Assembly: GCA_934162425.1 (NCBI GenBank)
Contig: CAKPIS010000003.1
Location: forward strand, 1 to 64,000
Reading direction: 5' to 3'
DNA: 64,000 bases
Source of the DNA: an uncultured Bacilli bacterium
Lineage (GTDB): Bacteria > Bacillota_I > Bacilli_A > RF39 > UBA660
Made by a program: the position numbers and the translations under genes. Positions 26,613-36,845 of the stretch are shown one piece after another (position 1 is the first letter of the stretch; each line of letters starts with the position of its first letter). The notes beneath the pieces were generated by a model. The model ran no database searches and was not told the DNA's origin. It saw only the letters and a list, made by a program, of their open reading frames with translations.

Positions 26613-27497
26613 TTATTTTGCCTTAATAAAAATATAACTACCATCAGATTGTTTTTCAAAAACTAAAGTATATTTTTTATTAATTTTATCTTTATATTTT
26701 GAGAACTGCTCGTTTACATCTTTCTTATAATCATATTTCACTTTTGTACCATCGTCAAAATTAAAATATTCATTATCATCAGCAAGTATTTCTGCATAAT
26801 CAATTGTTAACTCATTACCAATTTTTTTAACATTTTTAAATCCTGAAATCATTGGTGGAATGCTATCACCACATTCACATGATAGGAATGAATAACCATT
26901 TTCTGATTTAGAATAGCCATATGCACCATCAAAAATATTATCCATTTTTATAGTAGATTTAAGTGCATCTACATCTTTCCCAAACATTTTCTTATACTGA
27001 CTATTTACATCAGAATAACTATAAAGCGTTTGATAGCCATCAGAGCAAAGTAAATTTTCAACTTTCCAACTCCCTTTCTCAAAGCTATCATCTAAACTTT
27101 CTATATTGTTCCCAAATAATTCTTTACATGTATATTTCTTGCTTCCTTCTTTAACATTCTTAATAGCTGCTAATGTTTTAATATTATCACTATTCAATTC
27201 TAGTTTTTTTGAATCAATAGTATGAAACAATGTAAAATTACCAAATACTTCTTCAACAATCTTTTTTCCTTCTTCATCAGATAGTTTTTCTTCTTTTTTG
27301 TTTTCTTTATCTGTCTTCTTATCTACGGTTTTCTTATCATCTTTACTACTAATATTAATAATACCTTTATCATTTAGTATATAAACTGTCATTCCAATTA
27401 TTATTAATACTAATAATACACATATTCCTTTAAATATATTTCTTTTTTTGATAGTTTCATTACTTGGTCTACCTACATCATTTTTAAATACTCCCAT
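26613..27497 (-). CDS. GRPSN-tagged membrane-anchored protein (family copy 2)
   Basis: 294 residues. The tag FKNDVGRPSNETIKKRNIFK, transmembrane helix (about 24-42) and linker are shared with 1055-1960 and 27677-28618. The ectodomain is closest to the adjacent paralogue at 27677. Shared landmarks are TCKELFGN, a YSYxDVNxxYxxxFGK segment, YGYSKxxxGYxxLSCECG and a final acidic strand. Four ectodomain Cys (CKELFGN, LLCSD, CECG) are at matching positions, so they are probably disulfide-bonded. No enzyme motif is seen. It is followed by a strong terminator and has its own promoter. Confidence 0.72.
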   Translation of the reverse strand: MGVFKNDVGRPSNETIKKRNIFKGICVLLVLIIIGMTVYILNDKGIINISSKDDKKTVDKKTDKENKKEEKLSDEEGKKIVEEVFGNFTLFHTIDSKKLELNSDNIKTLAAIKNVKEGSKKYTCKELFGNNIESLDDSFEKGSWKVENLLCSDGYQTLYSYSDVNSQYKKMFGKDVDALKSTIKMDNIFDGAYGYSKSENGYSFLSCECGDSIPPMISGFKNVKKIGNELTIDYAEILADDNEYFNFDDGTKVKYDYKKDVNEQFSKYKDKINKKYTLVFEKQSDGSYIFIKAK

Positions 27498-27640
27498 TTT
27501 TACTCTTTCTCCTTCTCTTTTTATTTTTTATAAAGTGCCAATCTTTAACCACTCTACATTTTTATAATATCATCTATATCTTTCCTACGCAATAATAATA
27601 ATAATAATATGTACACTGATTTTACATTAAAAAAATAGAA
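27302..27640 (-). repeat. Duplicated 5' module of GRPSN genes, copy 2
   Basis: Promoter, leader with AAT triplets, tag, transmembrane helix and linker. Nearly identical to 28411-28765 and to 1752-2084. Confidence 0.85.
27564..27592 (-). promoter_or_regulatory. Promoter of GRPSN gene copy 2
   Basis: TTGCGT (27587-27592), 17 nt, TATTAT (27564-27569), as at 2026-2054. Confidence 0.65.
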
Positions 27641-27666
27641 CTAATTATATCTTATTAGTTCTATTT
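27629..27666 (-). terminator. Intrinsic terminator
   Basis: Minus-strand AATAGAACTAAT / ATTAGTTCTATT followed by T run, after the stop of the gene at 27677. Almost the same hairpin recurs at 28749-28786. Confidence 0.85.
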
Positions 27667-27676
27667 CTAATTTCTA

Positions 27677-28618
27677 TTATTTTACCTTTTCAATTTTATC
27701 AAATATATAATTTCCATTACTGTCTTTATTAAGTATAAAATCAAACTTTGCAACACTATCTTTATTTTTTTCAAATATATCTTTAGTACTTTCTAACAAG
27801 TTACCTTTATCATCAGTATTTACCTCTATTTTATTTTCATTTGCATCAGTTAAAGTAATCATTGCTTTTGGTCCATCACTAAAATATGTGTAATAACTAA
27901 ATATTATATGAAGTTTATTGTCCATTTCATAAGAATCATAAATATATTTAATTTCCTCTGGCCAAGTACCTCCACATTCACATGAAAGTTCTACATAACC
28001 ATCTTTTAGTTTAGAATAGCCATAAATAACTGCCCCTCCAGATTTTAATGATTCTGCTGATTTTCTTTTCATTTTTTTACCAAATAAACTCTCATATTTT
28101 TTATTAACATCATCATATGAATAAAATTTATTATATTTACCATAATTATAATTTTCCATACAAACACTTTCGATACCATCTAATTCAAGTCCTGTATTTA
28201 TGGAATATGATGTATTATCGCCATATTCTTTTATGTCATTTCCAAAAAGCTCTTTACATGTATTAGTTCTTTTAACACCTTCTGTTTTTTCTACTGCTAA
28301 TACCATCTTGTAATCCTCAGAAAAATCATTAGCTAAATTATAATAACCATCATATACATAATTTTCTAATATTTTTTTTGCTTCCTCACTACTAACTTCT
28401 ATTTTTTTGTTTTCTTTAGTTGCACCATTATCTGTCTTCTTATCTACTATTTTTTTATTATCTTTACTACTAATATTAATAATACCTTTATCATTTAATA
28501 TATAAACTGTCATTCCAATTATTATTAATACTAATAATATACATATTCCTTTAAATATATTTCTTTTTTTGATAGTTTCATTACTTGGTCTACCTACACC
28601 ATTTTTAAATACTCCCAT
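27677..28618 (-). CDS. GRPSN-tagged membrane-anchored protein (family copy 3)
   Basis: 313 residues. The tag and helix are identical to the copy at 1055 (VGRPSNETIKKRNIFKGICILL), and the ectodomain is homologous to the copy at 26613. It shares NTCKELFGND, a FYSYDDVNKKYESLFGK segment, YGYSKLKDGYVELSCECG and a long final amphipathic stretch (NKDSVAKFDFILNKDSNGNYIF). The last segment parallels the C-terminus of the 1055 protein (KFTQFKFSFSKQNENNYVFE), so all three ectodomains share a distant common fold. It lies in tandem with 26613, each with its own promoter and terminator. The function is not recognised. Confidence 0.72.
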   Translation of the reverse strand: MGVFKNGVGRPSNETIKKRNIFKGICILLVLIIIGMTVYILNDKGIINISSKDNKKIVDKKTDNGATKENKKIEVSSEEAKKILENYVYDGYYNLANDFSEDYKMVLAVEKTEGVKRTNTCKELFGNDIKEYGDNTSYSINTGLELDGIESVCMENYNYGKYNKFYSYDDVNKKYESLFGKKMKRKSAESLKSGGAVIYGYSKLKDGYVELSCECGGTWPEEIKYIYDSYEMDNKLHIIFSYYTYFSDGPKAMITLTDANENKIEVNTDDKGNLLESTKDIFEKNKDSVAKFDFILNKDSNGNYIFDKIEKVK

Positions 28619-28765
28619 TTTTTACTCTTTCTCCTTCTTTTTTATTTTTTATAAAGTGCCTATTTTGATTACTTTACATTTTTATAATATCATCTATATC
28701 TTTCCTACGCAATAATAATAATAATAATGTGTACACTGATTTTACATTAAAAAAATAGAACTAAT
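28411..28765 (-). repeat. Duplicated 5' module of GRPSN genes, copy 3
   Basis: Same module as 27302-27640 and 1752-2084. Here it includes the upstream terminator that ends addA, so the tandem duplication copied terminator, promoter and gene 5' end together. Confidence 0.85.
28684..28712 (-). promoter_or_regulatory. Promoter of GRPSN gene copy 3
   Basis: TTGCGT (28707-28712), 17 nt, TATTAT (28684-28689). Confidence 0.65.
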
Positions 28766-28786
28766 TATATCCTATTAGTTCCATTT
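28749..28786 (-). terminator. Intrinsic terminator of addAB
   Basis: Minus-strand GGAACTAATAGG-loop-AATTAGTTCTATTTTTTT immediately after the addA stop; a near copy of 27629-27666. Confidence 0.8.
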
Positions 28787-28791
28787 TTTAA

Positions 28792-31700
28792 TTATACTCT
28801 TATAAACTTATTTAATTTAATACTATATATAATCTTTTCAACTTTTTTAGCATTAAATAATTGTTTAACTCCTATTTCATATAAATCAAGTTGAATTTTA
28901 TATCTTTCTTTAAGCTCTTCTATATTATTTATATCATCACTTTTATAATCTAAAATATAATATGTATCATCGTATACAAACATCATATCTATAATACCAC
29001 TAGTTAGTATACTTTCATTTTTATATTCTATATCATAATAACTAGCTGGCAGACTAAATGTTATTTCTTTTTCTTTATATACCTTACTACTATTAAGTAT
29101 CATGTCATAGATATCAGATGTAAGATACATAAACATTTTATTAATATCAATTAATTTAAGTTCCATTTTGCTAATTATGTTATTATTACATAATTCATCT
29201 ATTTTTTCTTTAAGAGTACTTAAGGTATATTTTTTTATGTCTAATAATTCAAAAATCTTATGATAAATAGTACCTATATCATTTTTTCTTACATCACTAT
29301 TTATAAAGTATGGTTTTCTTATATATGAAGATGTTTTCTTTTTTAATTCAGATACACTTAAATATATAGGCACCTTACTTTCAGTATAATCATAATCCTT
29401 AACTATAATAGGTTTATTTTCAAAATATTCTATTTTTTCAGTTAAGTTTTCATCTTTAATATCTAAAGCATTTATTATATCTAATTTAAACTTAGAATCA
29501 CTTAAAAATACTTTACAAGAAGCATTAGATAATTCTCTTAATGCTCTTCCATCATTATGTCTTAATAAGCAACCTATAATCCATTTTAAATAACTATTAC
29601 ATTCACTTAAATATAAGTTACTAATTAATCTATCATCACCTATCTTATATGATGCATCTTTTACCATATTAGTTAAATTATTAGCAAAACCAGTTATTAT
29701 TAATTTTTCTCTAGCTCTTGTTAATGCAACATATAATATCCTAAGTTCTTCTGATAATTGAAGTAATTTTATTTTATCTTTCATAATTATTTTAGAAATA
29801 GGTTCATATTTAAACTTTTTATCATAATCTAATATATCAAAAGAAATACCATAGTTATTATCTATCAAAAATGAATTTTGAAGATCCATATTATTAAATT
29901 GAGAACCTGTTTCACAAACAAATACAACAGGATACTCTAATCCTTTTGATCTATGTATTGTAGTAATTAAAACGTTATCCCCATCTGATAGTGGATTAGC
30001 CCCTGCAAAGGATGATTTATCAAGTAATACTTCTTCTATATAAGAAACAAATTCATGAAAGCTTTTAGATGTATTTTTTTCATAATCACTTGCATTTTTT
30101 ACCATCATAGTTAGATTTTTAAGTTTTGATTTATCAGTTCCTAAAATATTTATAACATCTAATTTTTTGTATATATAATTTATTGTATCAGTTAAAGTAT
30201 TATTATTCTTAAATACACTTAAATCATAAATTATATCTAATATATCATTAAGCTTTTTATCATCACTTTTCTTTATTGCATCATATAAATATAAGTTTTT
30301 ATAATTTACTTTACATTTTGCAATTAAACTATCTTCTATATTAAATAATTTAGATTTTAAAACACTAATTAATGATATATCATCATAATAATTATCTATT
30401 ACTTTTAAAATACATATAATAAGTTTAACATCATAATTATCAAAGAAATTAACTTCTTTATTAGAATAAACTCCAATACCTCTATTATTAAGTGCAATTC
30501 TATATGTATCACTATGAGTTAAGTTTCTAAATAATATAGCTATATCACTAGGTCTTATATCCCTAAAAAATCCTTTTTTATCATAAACCTGATATTTATC
30601 ATCTATTAATTTTTTTATTTTATTAGCTACAAATATAGCTTCTTTTTGAGATTTAGTAAGTTCATCATCATCTTCTTTTTCTTCGTTATTTATAATACAT
30701 ACTTCAGATAAAGCATCATCATATTCTGGAAAAGGCATACCATTATAAAGCATTTCATCTTTATCATAATTAGTTTCTCCAAGATAATTTGACATAGTAT
30801 TTTCAAATATAAAATTACAAAAATCAAGTACTAAATTTCTACTTCTAAAATTTTTAGACAAAGTAATTAGCATAGGAAATTTATCTTTATATGATGATAA
30901 TTTATCATTATTGAATATATCAGGACAAGCACTTCTAAATCTATATATACTCTGTTTTATATCCCCAACACAAAATATATTAGAACCATCTTTACTAATA
31001 GCATTAAAGATTATATTTTGTAAATTATTAGTATCTTGATATTCATCTATTAGTATCTCATCAAATCTTTTTTCTAATGACTTTGCAAGATAAGTCTTTT
31101 TATTATCTTTTATTAATAGTTTTATAACAAATAATGGTATATCAGAAAAAGAATATTTATTTATTTTTTTCTTTTCTAAAAGTAAATTTCCTCTAAATGT
31201 TTTAACTACAGAAAATAATGTTTTTAAACTATTAAGTAATATTTTATTTTGCGTTTCATACTCTTTGTCTGTAACATTAATTAAATAACTTAAGTTATCT
31301 GTTATTTCTTTTTTTAATTTACTTCTTATATTTTTATATTTGTTATATACATAATTATCACTATATCCTCTAATAGATGCTAATCTATTAAATGAAGTGG
31401 TTCTTAAAATTATAGATAATTCATCAAATGAATTTATAGATAATATTTTATTAATTATCATATCTTCTTGCATTATGTTATCATTTAATTTATCAAAATC
31501 GCTAGATTCATTATATAGCTCTTCTTTTATACTATTATATAAACTCTTATATGAATTAAATTTATCTTTTATATTAGATATAAGTATTGTTTTATAATAG
31601 TTGGAGTTATAGTTTTCATATACTTTATTTATAAACTCTTCATAAAATGGTATTGTATCAAAAAAGTTAGAGGTACTAATTATTATATCTTTTATTAATG

Positions 31701-32175
31701 AATTATCATTTGCACCAAGTGTTTTTAAAAGGTTAATAAATTCTTCATTAAATGAATTTTCCATAGTATAAAGTGCAACTTTATTTTTAAGTAATTTCTC
31801 TTCTGCACTAGTTAATATAGAAAAGTTAGGCATTATATCTAATTTATCAAAATTCTGTTTTACTAACTTTGAATAAAATGAGTCCATAGTACAAATAGAT
31901 GCATTATCTATTAAGGTAAGTTCTTTTTGTAAATTATCACTATAACTATCTTCTAAGGCACTTTCTATTTTCATTTTTATTCTTGTTTTCATCTCTATTG
32001 CTGCAGCTTCTGTAAACGTAACTATAAGAAGTTTAGATGTACTTCCACCATTTAATACAAAATCAAGTACTCTTTCAGATAATACAGCAGTCTTACCAGA
32101 ACCAGCTGCTGCACTAACTAAAATCTTACCACCTCTTGTTTTTATAGCTCTTAATTGATCATTTGTCCAAGCCAT
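28792..32175 (-). CDS. addA: ATP-dependent helicase/nuclease subunit AddA (RexA)
   Basis: A 1127-residue UvrD-type helicase with a C-terminal RecB-family nuclease. It processes double-strand breaks with AddB for RecA loading. Walker A SAAAGSGKTAV is near residue 20, followed by TFTEAAAIEMKTRI, DEYQDTNNLQ, GDIKQSIYRFR, the motif IV-VI elements ITTIHRSKGLEYPVVF and ILYVALTRAREKLII, and the nuclease motif GIIDMMFVY...YILDYKSDD near the C-terminus. It overlaps the end of addB by 17 nt. Confidence 0.95.
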   Translation of the reverse strand: MAWTNDQLRAIKTRGGKILVSAAAGSGKTAVLSERVLDFVLNGGSTSKLLIVTFTEAAAIEMKTRIKMKIESALEDSYSDNLQKELTLIDNASICTMDSFYSKLVKQNFDKLDIMPNFSILTSAEEKLLKNKVALYTMENSFNEEFINLLKTLGANDNSLIKDIIISTSNFFDTIPFYEEFINKVYENYNSNYYKTILISNIKDKFNSYKSLYNSIKEELYNESSDFDKLNDNIMQEDMIINKILSINSFDELSIILRTTSFNRLASIRGYSDNYVYNKYKNIRSKLKKEITDNLSYLINVTDKEYETQNKILLNSLKTLFSVVKTFRGNLLLEKKKINKYSFSDIPLFVIKLLIKDNKKTYLAKSLEKRFDEILIDEYQDTNNLQNIIFNAISKDGSNIFCVGDIKQSIYRFRSACPDIFNNDKLSSYKDKFPMLITLSKNFRSRNLVLDFCNFIFENTMSNYLGETNYDKDEMLYNGMPFPEYDDALSEVCIINNEEKEDDDELTKSQKEAIFVANKIKKLIDDKYQVYDKKGFFRDIRPSDIAILFRNLTHSDTYRIALNNRGIGVYSNKEVNFFDNYDVKLIICILKVIDNYYDDISLISVLKSKLFNIEDSLIAKCKVNYKNLYLYDAIKKSDDKKLNDILDIIYDLSVFKNNNTLTDTINYIYKKLDVINILGTDKSKLKNLTMMVKNASDYEKNTSKSFHEFVSYIEEVLLDKSSFAGANPLSDGDNVLITTIHRSKGLEYPVVFVCETGSQFNNMDLQNSFLIDNNYGISFDILDYDKKFKYEPISKIIMKDKIKLLQLSEELRILYVALTRAREKLIITGFANNLTNMVKDASYKIGDDRLISNLYLSECNSYLKWIIGCLLRHNDGRALRELSNASCKVFLSDSKFKLDIINALDIKDENLTEKIEYFENKPIIVKDYDYTESKVPIYLSVSELKKKTSSYIRKPYFINSDVRKNDIGTIYHKIFELLDIKKYTLSTLKEKIDELCNNNIISKMELKLIDINKMFMYLTSDIYDMILNSSKVYKEKEITFSLPASYYDIEYKNESILTSGIIDMMFVYDDTYYILDYKSDDINNIEELKERYKIQLDLYEIGVKQLFNAKKVEKIIYSIKLNKFIRV

Positions 32176-34990
32176 TTAAATCACCTTCTATACTAAGTAA
32201 TACTTCTCTTTTCTTTAAACTTTTATATTTTCTATGAATATCATATGATGGATTAAAATTACATATAGATGAAAACTTACAATACTTACAAGAATCATTT
32301 TTATAATCAATAATAGGATTTATTTTAATATCACCGCTTAATATATTTTCTCCTTCTTCTTTTAGTATTTTTTCTATTTTTTTAAACACTAAAGATAAGT
32401 CTTTAGAATCTAAAACTTTTTCATCATTTATATTACCTCTTGTTTTAACATCGATAAAATTGCCTATTTTTTCATCATTATAAAGTGATAAAAAGTCTTT
32501 ATTTAATATACCATTCATTTTTAAACTACTTATTAAATTATCATTAATTATATCTTCTTTAGTACCTATATTTTCTTTTTTATAATGAACTAAAGCTGGA
32601 TAATATAAAAATCCTGTTGGTATGATATTTTTATTTATTTTAAGTCCATTTTTAATAGCTAATAAATAAACTATCATCTGCATATTAAGACCAAGTAATA
32701 TATCATCCAATCTAAATTTTTTAATTCCAGTTTTATAATCTATTATTCTAAAATAATAATTATTATCATCAAAATATGAATCTATTCTATCAATTATACC
32801 AGTTATATATAGCATGCCATTTTTTAATTTTATTTTATAATCTAAATCTTTTATTTTAAATTCAGTACAAAATGGAGAAAACTTCGTATTTTCAAGTTCT
32901 AAAAAAATAGTTTTAACTAAAATATAAGTACTTTCTTTTAATACGTCTATGACATATTTTAAGGTATTAGTTACGTTTCTAATATTTAATGAAAAGTATA
33001 AAGTACTATATTTATCGATAAGACTTTTAATTAAAGAATCATCTATTTTCTCTTTATAATTTTTCAAAATATTTTCTAATATAAAATGAATAAATGTACC
33101 AACTTCTCTATTATCAAAATCATATTTTTCTTTTATTTTTAGTTTTAAACCATAATTTAAAAAGTATGAATATTTACATTTAGCAAACATCTCTAAACTA
33201 CTAGGTGATAAAAATAAATCTTTTCCGTATAATTCTAAAGCAAGACTACTTGGTATACTAAGGTTAAAGTTTTTATCATCTTTTTTATTTAAATTATAAG
33301 TATAACTATTTATCTTAGATGAAAACTTTAAAAGAAGAGGACTTTTATCTACTTTAGATGGAGCATCTGTTAATTTATGATAAGTTAGTGTTATGTTTTT
33401 ATTTAAAAGAATATTAGATATATTATTTTTTTGTAAATCATTAAATGAATTTATTAAGTCAAATATATCTTCTTCTTTTAAATCATTATCGTTAATTAAC
33501 GTATTAAAACTAAACGTAGCTGGTATATCTTTTTCAGTTAAACCTATAAAATAAACCATTTTATAATCTTTATCATAATAATTAGATGAATTTATTATCA
33601 TAATTTCATCTTTTGTAAAGTTCTTTTTACTAAACTCTTTATACATACTATTAATTATATTTAATACATCACTTAAACTAGCTTCTTTTATAAAATCATT
33701 AACTAACTCCAAATCATCTATTAATTTATTATAACCTTCACTATCTAAAAGACATAATTTATCTATTATCTTTTCTTCTTCTAAATACATAAATAAGTAC
33801 TTTAAATTTTCTTTAGCATTTTTAACATTTATAGTATTTTCTAAAAGATATTTAAATGAATTAAGTATGCTAAGTCTAGTTTCATTTAATGTTTTTAACT
33901 TTTCATAATCACTAGAAGAAAATTCTTTTTTCCCTGCTGGATTAAACTTAAATTCATCATAAAATAATGCGTCTTCTAAAGAAAAACTATATATATAATT
34001 ATCTAAATCATTTATTATTTTTTCATCTATATTATATATTCCAAGTTTAATTAAACTAACAAAATTAGAACATGTAAAATTACCATTTAAGATACTGTTT
34101 AATATGTTTATAAAGTTCTTAGTTAAAACACCATAAACACTTTCTTTTGTATATGGAATATCAAATATCATATCAAAGTAATAATCATATCTTTTTTTAT
34201 CAGGAGATACTATTAATATATCTTTATATTTTAAACCACCATTTATTTTACTTTTAATATCTTCATATACATACCAAACTTCTTCATATAAATCATTACA
34301 AGAGATAATATTTGCATTATTAAATAAGTTATTAGAGCCTATCTCATATAAGTTATTAACACTTTCATTTTCTGTTTCTTCATATGATATACTATCTATT
34401 TTATTAAGACTTTTAATTAATGAATTATTATTTATAGTATTAGCATATAAGTATACGTTTTTTTCTTCACCTAGTTTTTTTATAAAATTAATCTGATTAT
34501 CATCTAGCTTTTTTATGTTAATAAAATATATATTATCTTCTTTTATATTTTTTATATAACCTATACTTTCTATTATGGCATTATATAAACTTATTAAATT
34601 ATTTTCTTTAAGAAGTTTATCATAAGTATCATAAATTAATGATAAGTCTTTTATCTTATCACTTTCTTCGCATGTATGTTTTTTATAAAATTCATACGTA
34701 TTTATTAGCAAATTATAAAACTCATAATTAGTTATATTATTATATACCATTAATCTATCTTTAACTTTATTAAATGCTAAATACATAAATAAATAGCTTT
34801 CTTCATTTGTAACTATTTTTTTATCTGTACATTTAACTATTAAGCTACTAATTAAATTGTTAAATGAACATACCTTTAAATTGTTATTTAAATACTTTTT
34901 TTTATATTCTAATGCTTCGAATGAAGATGTAATTATAAGAGAGTTATCTCTAACTTCTTTTTCTTTTTTATTTTGAAATATTTTTATCAT
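32159..34990 (-). CDS. addB: ATP-dependent nuclease subunit AddB (RexB)
   Basis: 943 residues. The N-terminal inactivated helicase half has no Walker A, consistent with the RexB type. The C-terminal RecB-family nuclease holds a four-Cys iron-sulfur staple: one Cys in MFAKCKYSYFLNYG and three in CKYCKFSSIC. Catalytic acidic residues are in ITGIIDRID and IIDYKTGIKKF. The second ATG (34990) is preferred; the first is too close to the AAGGTG site. First gene of the addBA operon. Confidence 0.93.
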   Translation of the reverse strand: MIKIFQNKKEKEVRDNSLIITSSFEALEYKKKYLNNNLKVCSFNNLISSLIVKCTDKKIVTNEESYLFMYLAFNKVKDRLMVYNNITNYEFYNLLINTYEFYKKHTCEESDKIKDLSLIYDTYDKLLKENNLISLYNAIIESIGYIKNIKEDNIYFINIKKLDDNQINFIKKLGEEKNVYLYANTINNNSLIKSLNKIDSISYEETENESVNNLYEIGSNNLFNNANIISCNDLYEEVWYVYEDIKSKINGGLKYKDILIVSPDKKRYDYYFDMIFDIPYTKESVYGVLTKNFINILNSILNGNFTCSNFVSLIKLGIYNIDEKIINDLDNYIYSFSLEDALFYDEFKFNPAGKKEFSSSDYEKLKTLNETRLSILNSFKYLLENTINVKNAKENLKYLFMYLEEEKIIDKLCLLDSEGYNKLIDDLELVNDFIKEASLSDVLNIINSMYKEFSKKNFTKDEIMIINSSNYYDKDYKMVYFIGLTEKDIPATFSFNTLINDNDLKEEDIFDLINSFNDLQKNNISNILLNKNITLTYHKLTDAPSKVDKSPLLLKFSSKINSYTYNLNKKDDKNFNLSIPSSLALELYGKDLFLSPSSLEMFAKCKYSYFLNYGLKLKIKEKYDFDNREVGTFIHFILENILKNYKEKIDDSLIKSLIDKYSTLYFSLNIRNVTNTLKYVIDVLKESTYILVKTIFLELENTKFSPFCTEFKIKDLDYKIKLKNGMLYITGIIDRIDSYFDDNNYYFRIIDYKTGIKKFRLDDILLGLNMQMIVYLLAIKNGLKINKNIIPTGFLYYPALVHYKKENIGTKEDIINDNLISSLKMNGILNKDFLSLYNDEKIGNFIDVKTRGNINDEKVLDSKDLSLVFKKIEKILKEEGENILSGDIKINPIIDYKNDSCKYCKFSSICNFNPSYDIHRKYKSLKKREVLLSIEGDLNGLDK

Positions 34991-35071
34991 TATCATTCAC
35001 CTTCTTTTAACGTATAAATATTATATCATATTAAACATTTGTTTGTGAATAAAATTTAATGTTTTTAATAG

Positions 35072-35102
35072 AAAAAAAGACCTTACTATTAAGTAAGATC
35101 TA
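35072..35102 (-). terminator. Intrinsic terminator
   Basis: Minus-strand AGATCTTACT-TAAT-AGTAAGGTCTTTTTTT at the stop of the gene at 35100. Confidence 0.85.
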
Positions 35103-36722
35103 CATACTTGTATTATTAATAAAGTCTATTGTATCATGCATTTGTTTTTTAATATTATCAGGATATGCTTTATTAGAATAATAACTTTTATTAAACGTAT
35201 GTGTTTTTGCTTGGTATTTCATAAAGTAAAACGCATAACTATCTGCAAAAAATTCTCCTTTATTTGCATAAGCATTATACCATAATACATTTCCTTGATG
35301 ATTTTTATAATAATTATATAAATTGCTCCAATCTTTACTTTCTGAAATTCTTCCATTACCATATACATGTTTATATCTACCATCTACAGCATGAGCAAAT
35401 TCATGAGGTAATGCATTATAACAACCACTACTATATTTTTCTGCTCTAATATCAATTATAGAATAGCCTTGTTTTGACATGGTAACTCCTCTTGCACCAC
35501 TATTGTGATATAAATTAAAAGTTGCTTGAGTCAAAATATATAATTCTTTTGTTCCTTTTTTCATGTAATTTGGTAATTCTTTAAAATCAGTTAAATATGC
35601 ATTATAAACACTATCAGATACTCCATTTTCTCTATATATAACAACGTCATTTAACGTAATTTTAGACTTACAACCTTTTTTCATTCTAGATGTTCCTAAA
35701 TATTCATATGAACTAACTGTGTACACACTTGAAATAGTAGCTCCTGATGATGAAGTTGCAGTAATAATTGCCTCTCCAGCATCTACAGCAGTCATCTTCC
35801 AAGTTTTATTACCTGTTTTATTAAGTCTCATTACAAAAGGATTAGAACTTGTAAGGGTTACTGTATCACTATCTGGAGTAGTTACAACATCAATATTTCC
35901 AGTATATCCTATTTTCCAATTACTAGAATACTTAGTCATTGAAATTTTAGCCTTTTTATTAGAATTTATTGTATCAATAACATCAGAAATTATAGTACTA
36001 TTAATTTTCTTAGTTGTTCTTGCAAAAAACTTCATATCTTTTTTTAATGTAATAGTATCTCCTGGCTTATATTTAGCTACAGTTAAACTATTAAGAGCCC
36101 ATCCATTTACTTTGTATCCTTCTCTTTTAATACTAGGTGCTTTAATAGTACATGATGATGATTTAGTAGTACAAGATAATTTTTCTACTCCAATAGAGTC
36201 AGCTCCATTTTTATAGAACGTTGCTATAAATGTTTTAACTTTACTATTAGATGGTTTATCACTTAACATAAATTTAGGACCAGTTACAGTTCTATATAAC
36301 TTTGTACAAGAAGCATTATTATATAATTCAAGTGCTACATAAGTATTATTATTAGTAATTTTAAGTGGATAAGTTATTTTTTTACTTCCTTTTAAAAATT
36401 TCTGACAAGAACTTGTTTCATAACTTGCTCCAACATGAGCTGCTACTTTAAAATAATAATCTTTCTTTCCATAATATTTAAGATTAATATTTAGATTAAC
36501 AGCATCTCCTTTAGAAATCTTATTACTAAACGTATCTGCTTTAATTGAAACATAAGGTGATACAAAGCCTAGTGCAGCTTTAACATTTTCTACTTTAACT
36601 AGTAATGTAATTATAGTAAAAAATAGTAAAGCACTTAATATAATAGCAGATATACAAAATATTTTTCTTTGTTTTTTTATTTTGTTAGTTGGTCTTCCAA
36701 CACTATTTTTAAATAATTTCAT
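35100..36722 (-). CDS. GRPTN-tagged ATLF-like zinc metalloprotease
   Basis: 540 residues. The tag KLFKNSVGRPTNKIKKQRKIF and transmembrane helix (about 21-42) are followed by an Ig-like domain (about 55-160) and an InlB B-repeat-type module (about 165-235: FIATFYKNGAD...GYKVNGWAL...YKPGDTITLKKDMKFFA). Next come a Big2-like module (about 250-330) and a C-terminal domain of about 200 residues. The last has the zinc motif HEFAHAVD (His440, Glu441, His444) and a downstream Glu490 in NKGEFFADSYAFYF. The HExxH...E arrangement with 'FFADSY' matches the anthrax-lethal-factor/Pro-Pro-endopeptidase-like group. It is probably a surface-tethered protease acting on envelope or host proteins; the substrate is inferred only by family. 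Confidence 0.78.
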   Translation of the reverse strand: MKLFKNSVGRPTNKIKKQRKIFCISAIILSALLFFTIITLLVKVENVKAALGFVSPYVSIKADTFSNKISKGDAVNLNINLKYYGKKDYYFKVAAHVGASYETSSCQKFLKGSKKITYPLKITNNNTYVALELYNNASCTKLYRTVTGPKFMLSDKPSNSKVKTFIATFYKNGADSIGVEKLSCTTKSSSCTIKAPSIKREGYKVNGWALNSLTVAKYKPGDTITLKKDMKFFARTTKKINSTIISDVIDTINSNKKAKISMTKYSSNWKIGYTGNIDVVTTPDSDTVTLTSSNPFVMRLNKTGNKTWKMTAVDAGEAIITATSSSGATISSVYTVSSYEYLGTSRMKKGCKSKITLNDVVIYRENGVSDSVYNAYLTDFKELPNYMKKGTKELYILTQATFNLYHNSGARGVTMSKQGYSIIDIRAEKYSSGCYNALPHEFAHAVDGRYKHVYGNGRISESKDWSNLYNYYKNHQGNVLWYNAYANKGEFFADSYAFYFMKYQAKTHTFNKSYYSNKAYPDNIKKQMHDTIDFINNTSM

Positions 36723-36815
36723 ATCTAACTTTCCCTTCTTTATTATTATAACTATATTTTAACATTTTAATATGTTTTTTAATAGATATCAAACGAATAT
36801 TTACGTTATATTTAC

Positions 36816-36845
36816 AAAAAAGGACAATGAACATTTCATTATCCT
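36816..36845 (-). terminator. Intrinsic terminator
   Basis: Minus-strand AGGATAATGA-loop-TCATTGTCCTTTTTT overlapping the stop of the gene at 36839. Confidence 0.8.
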
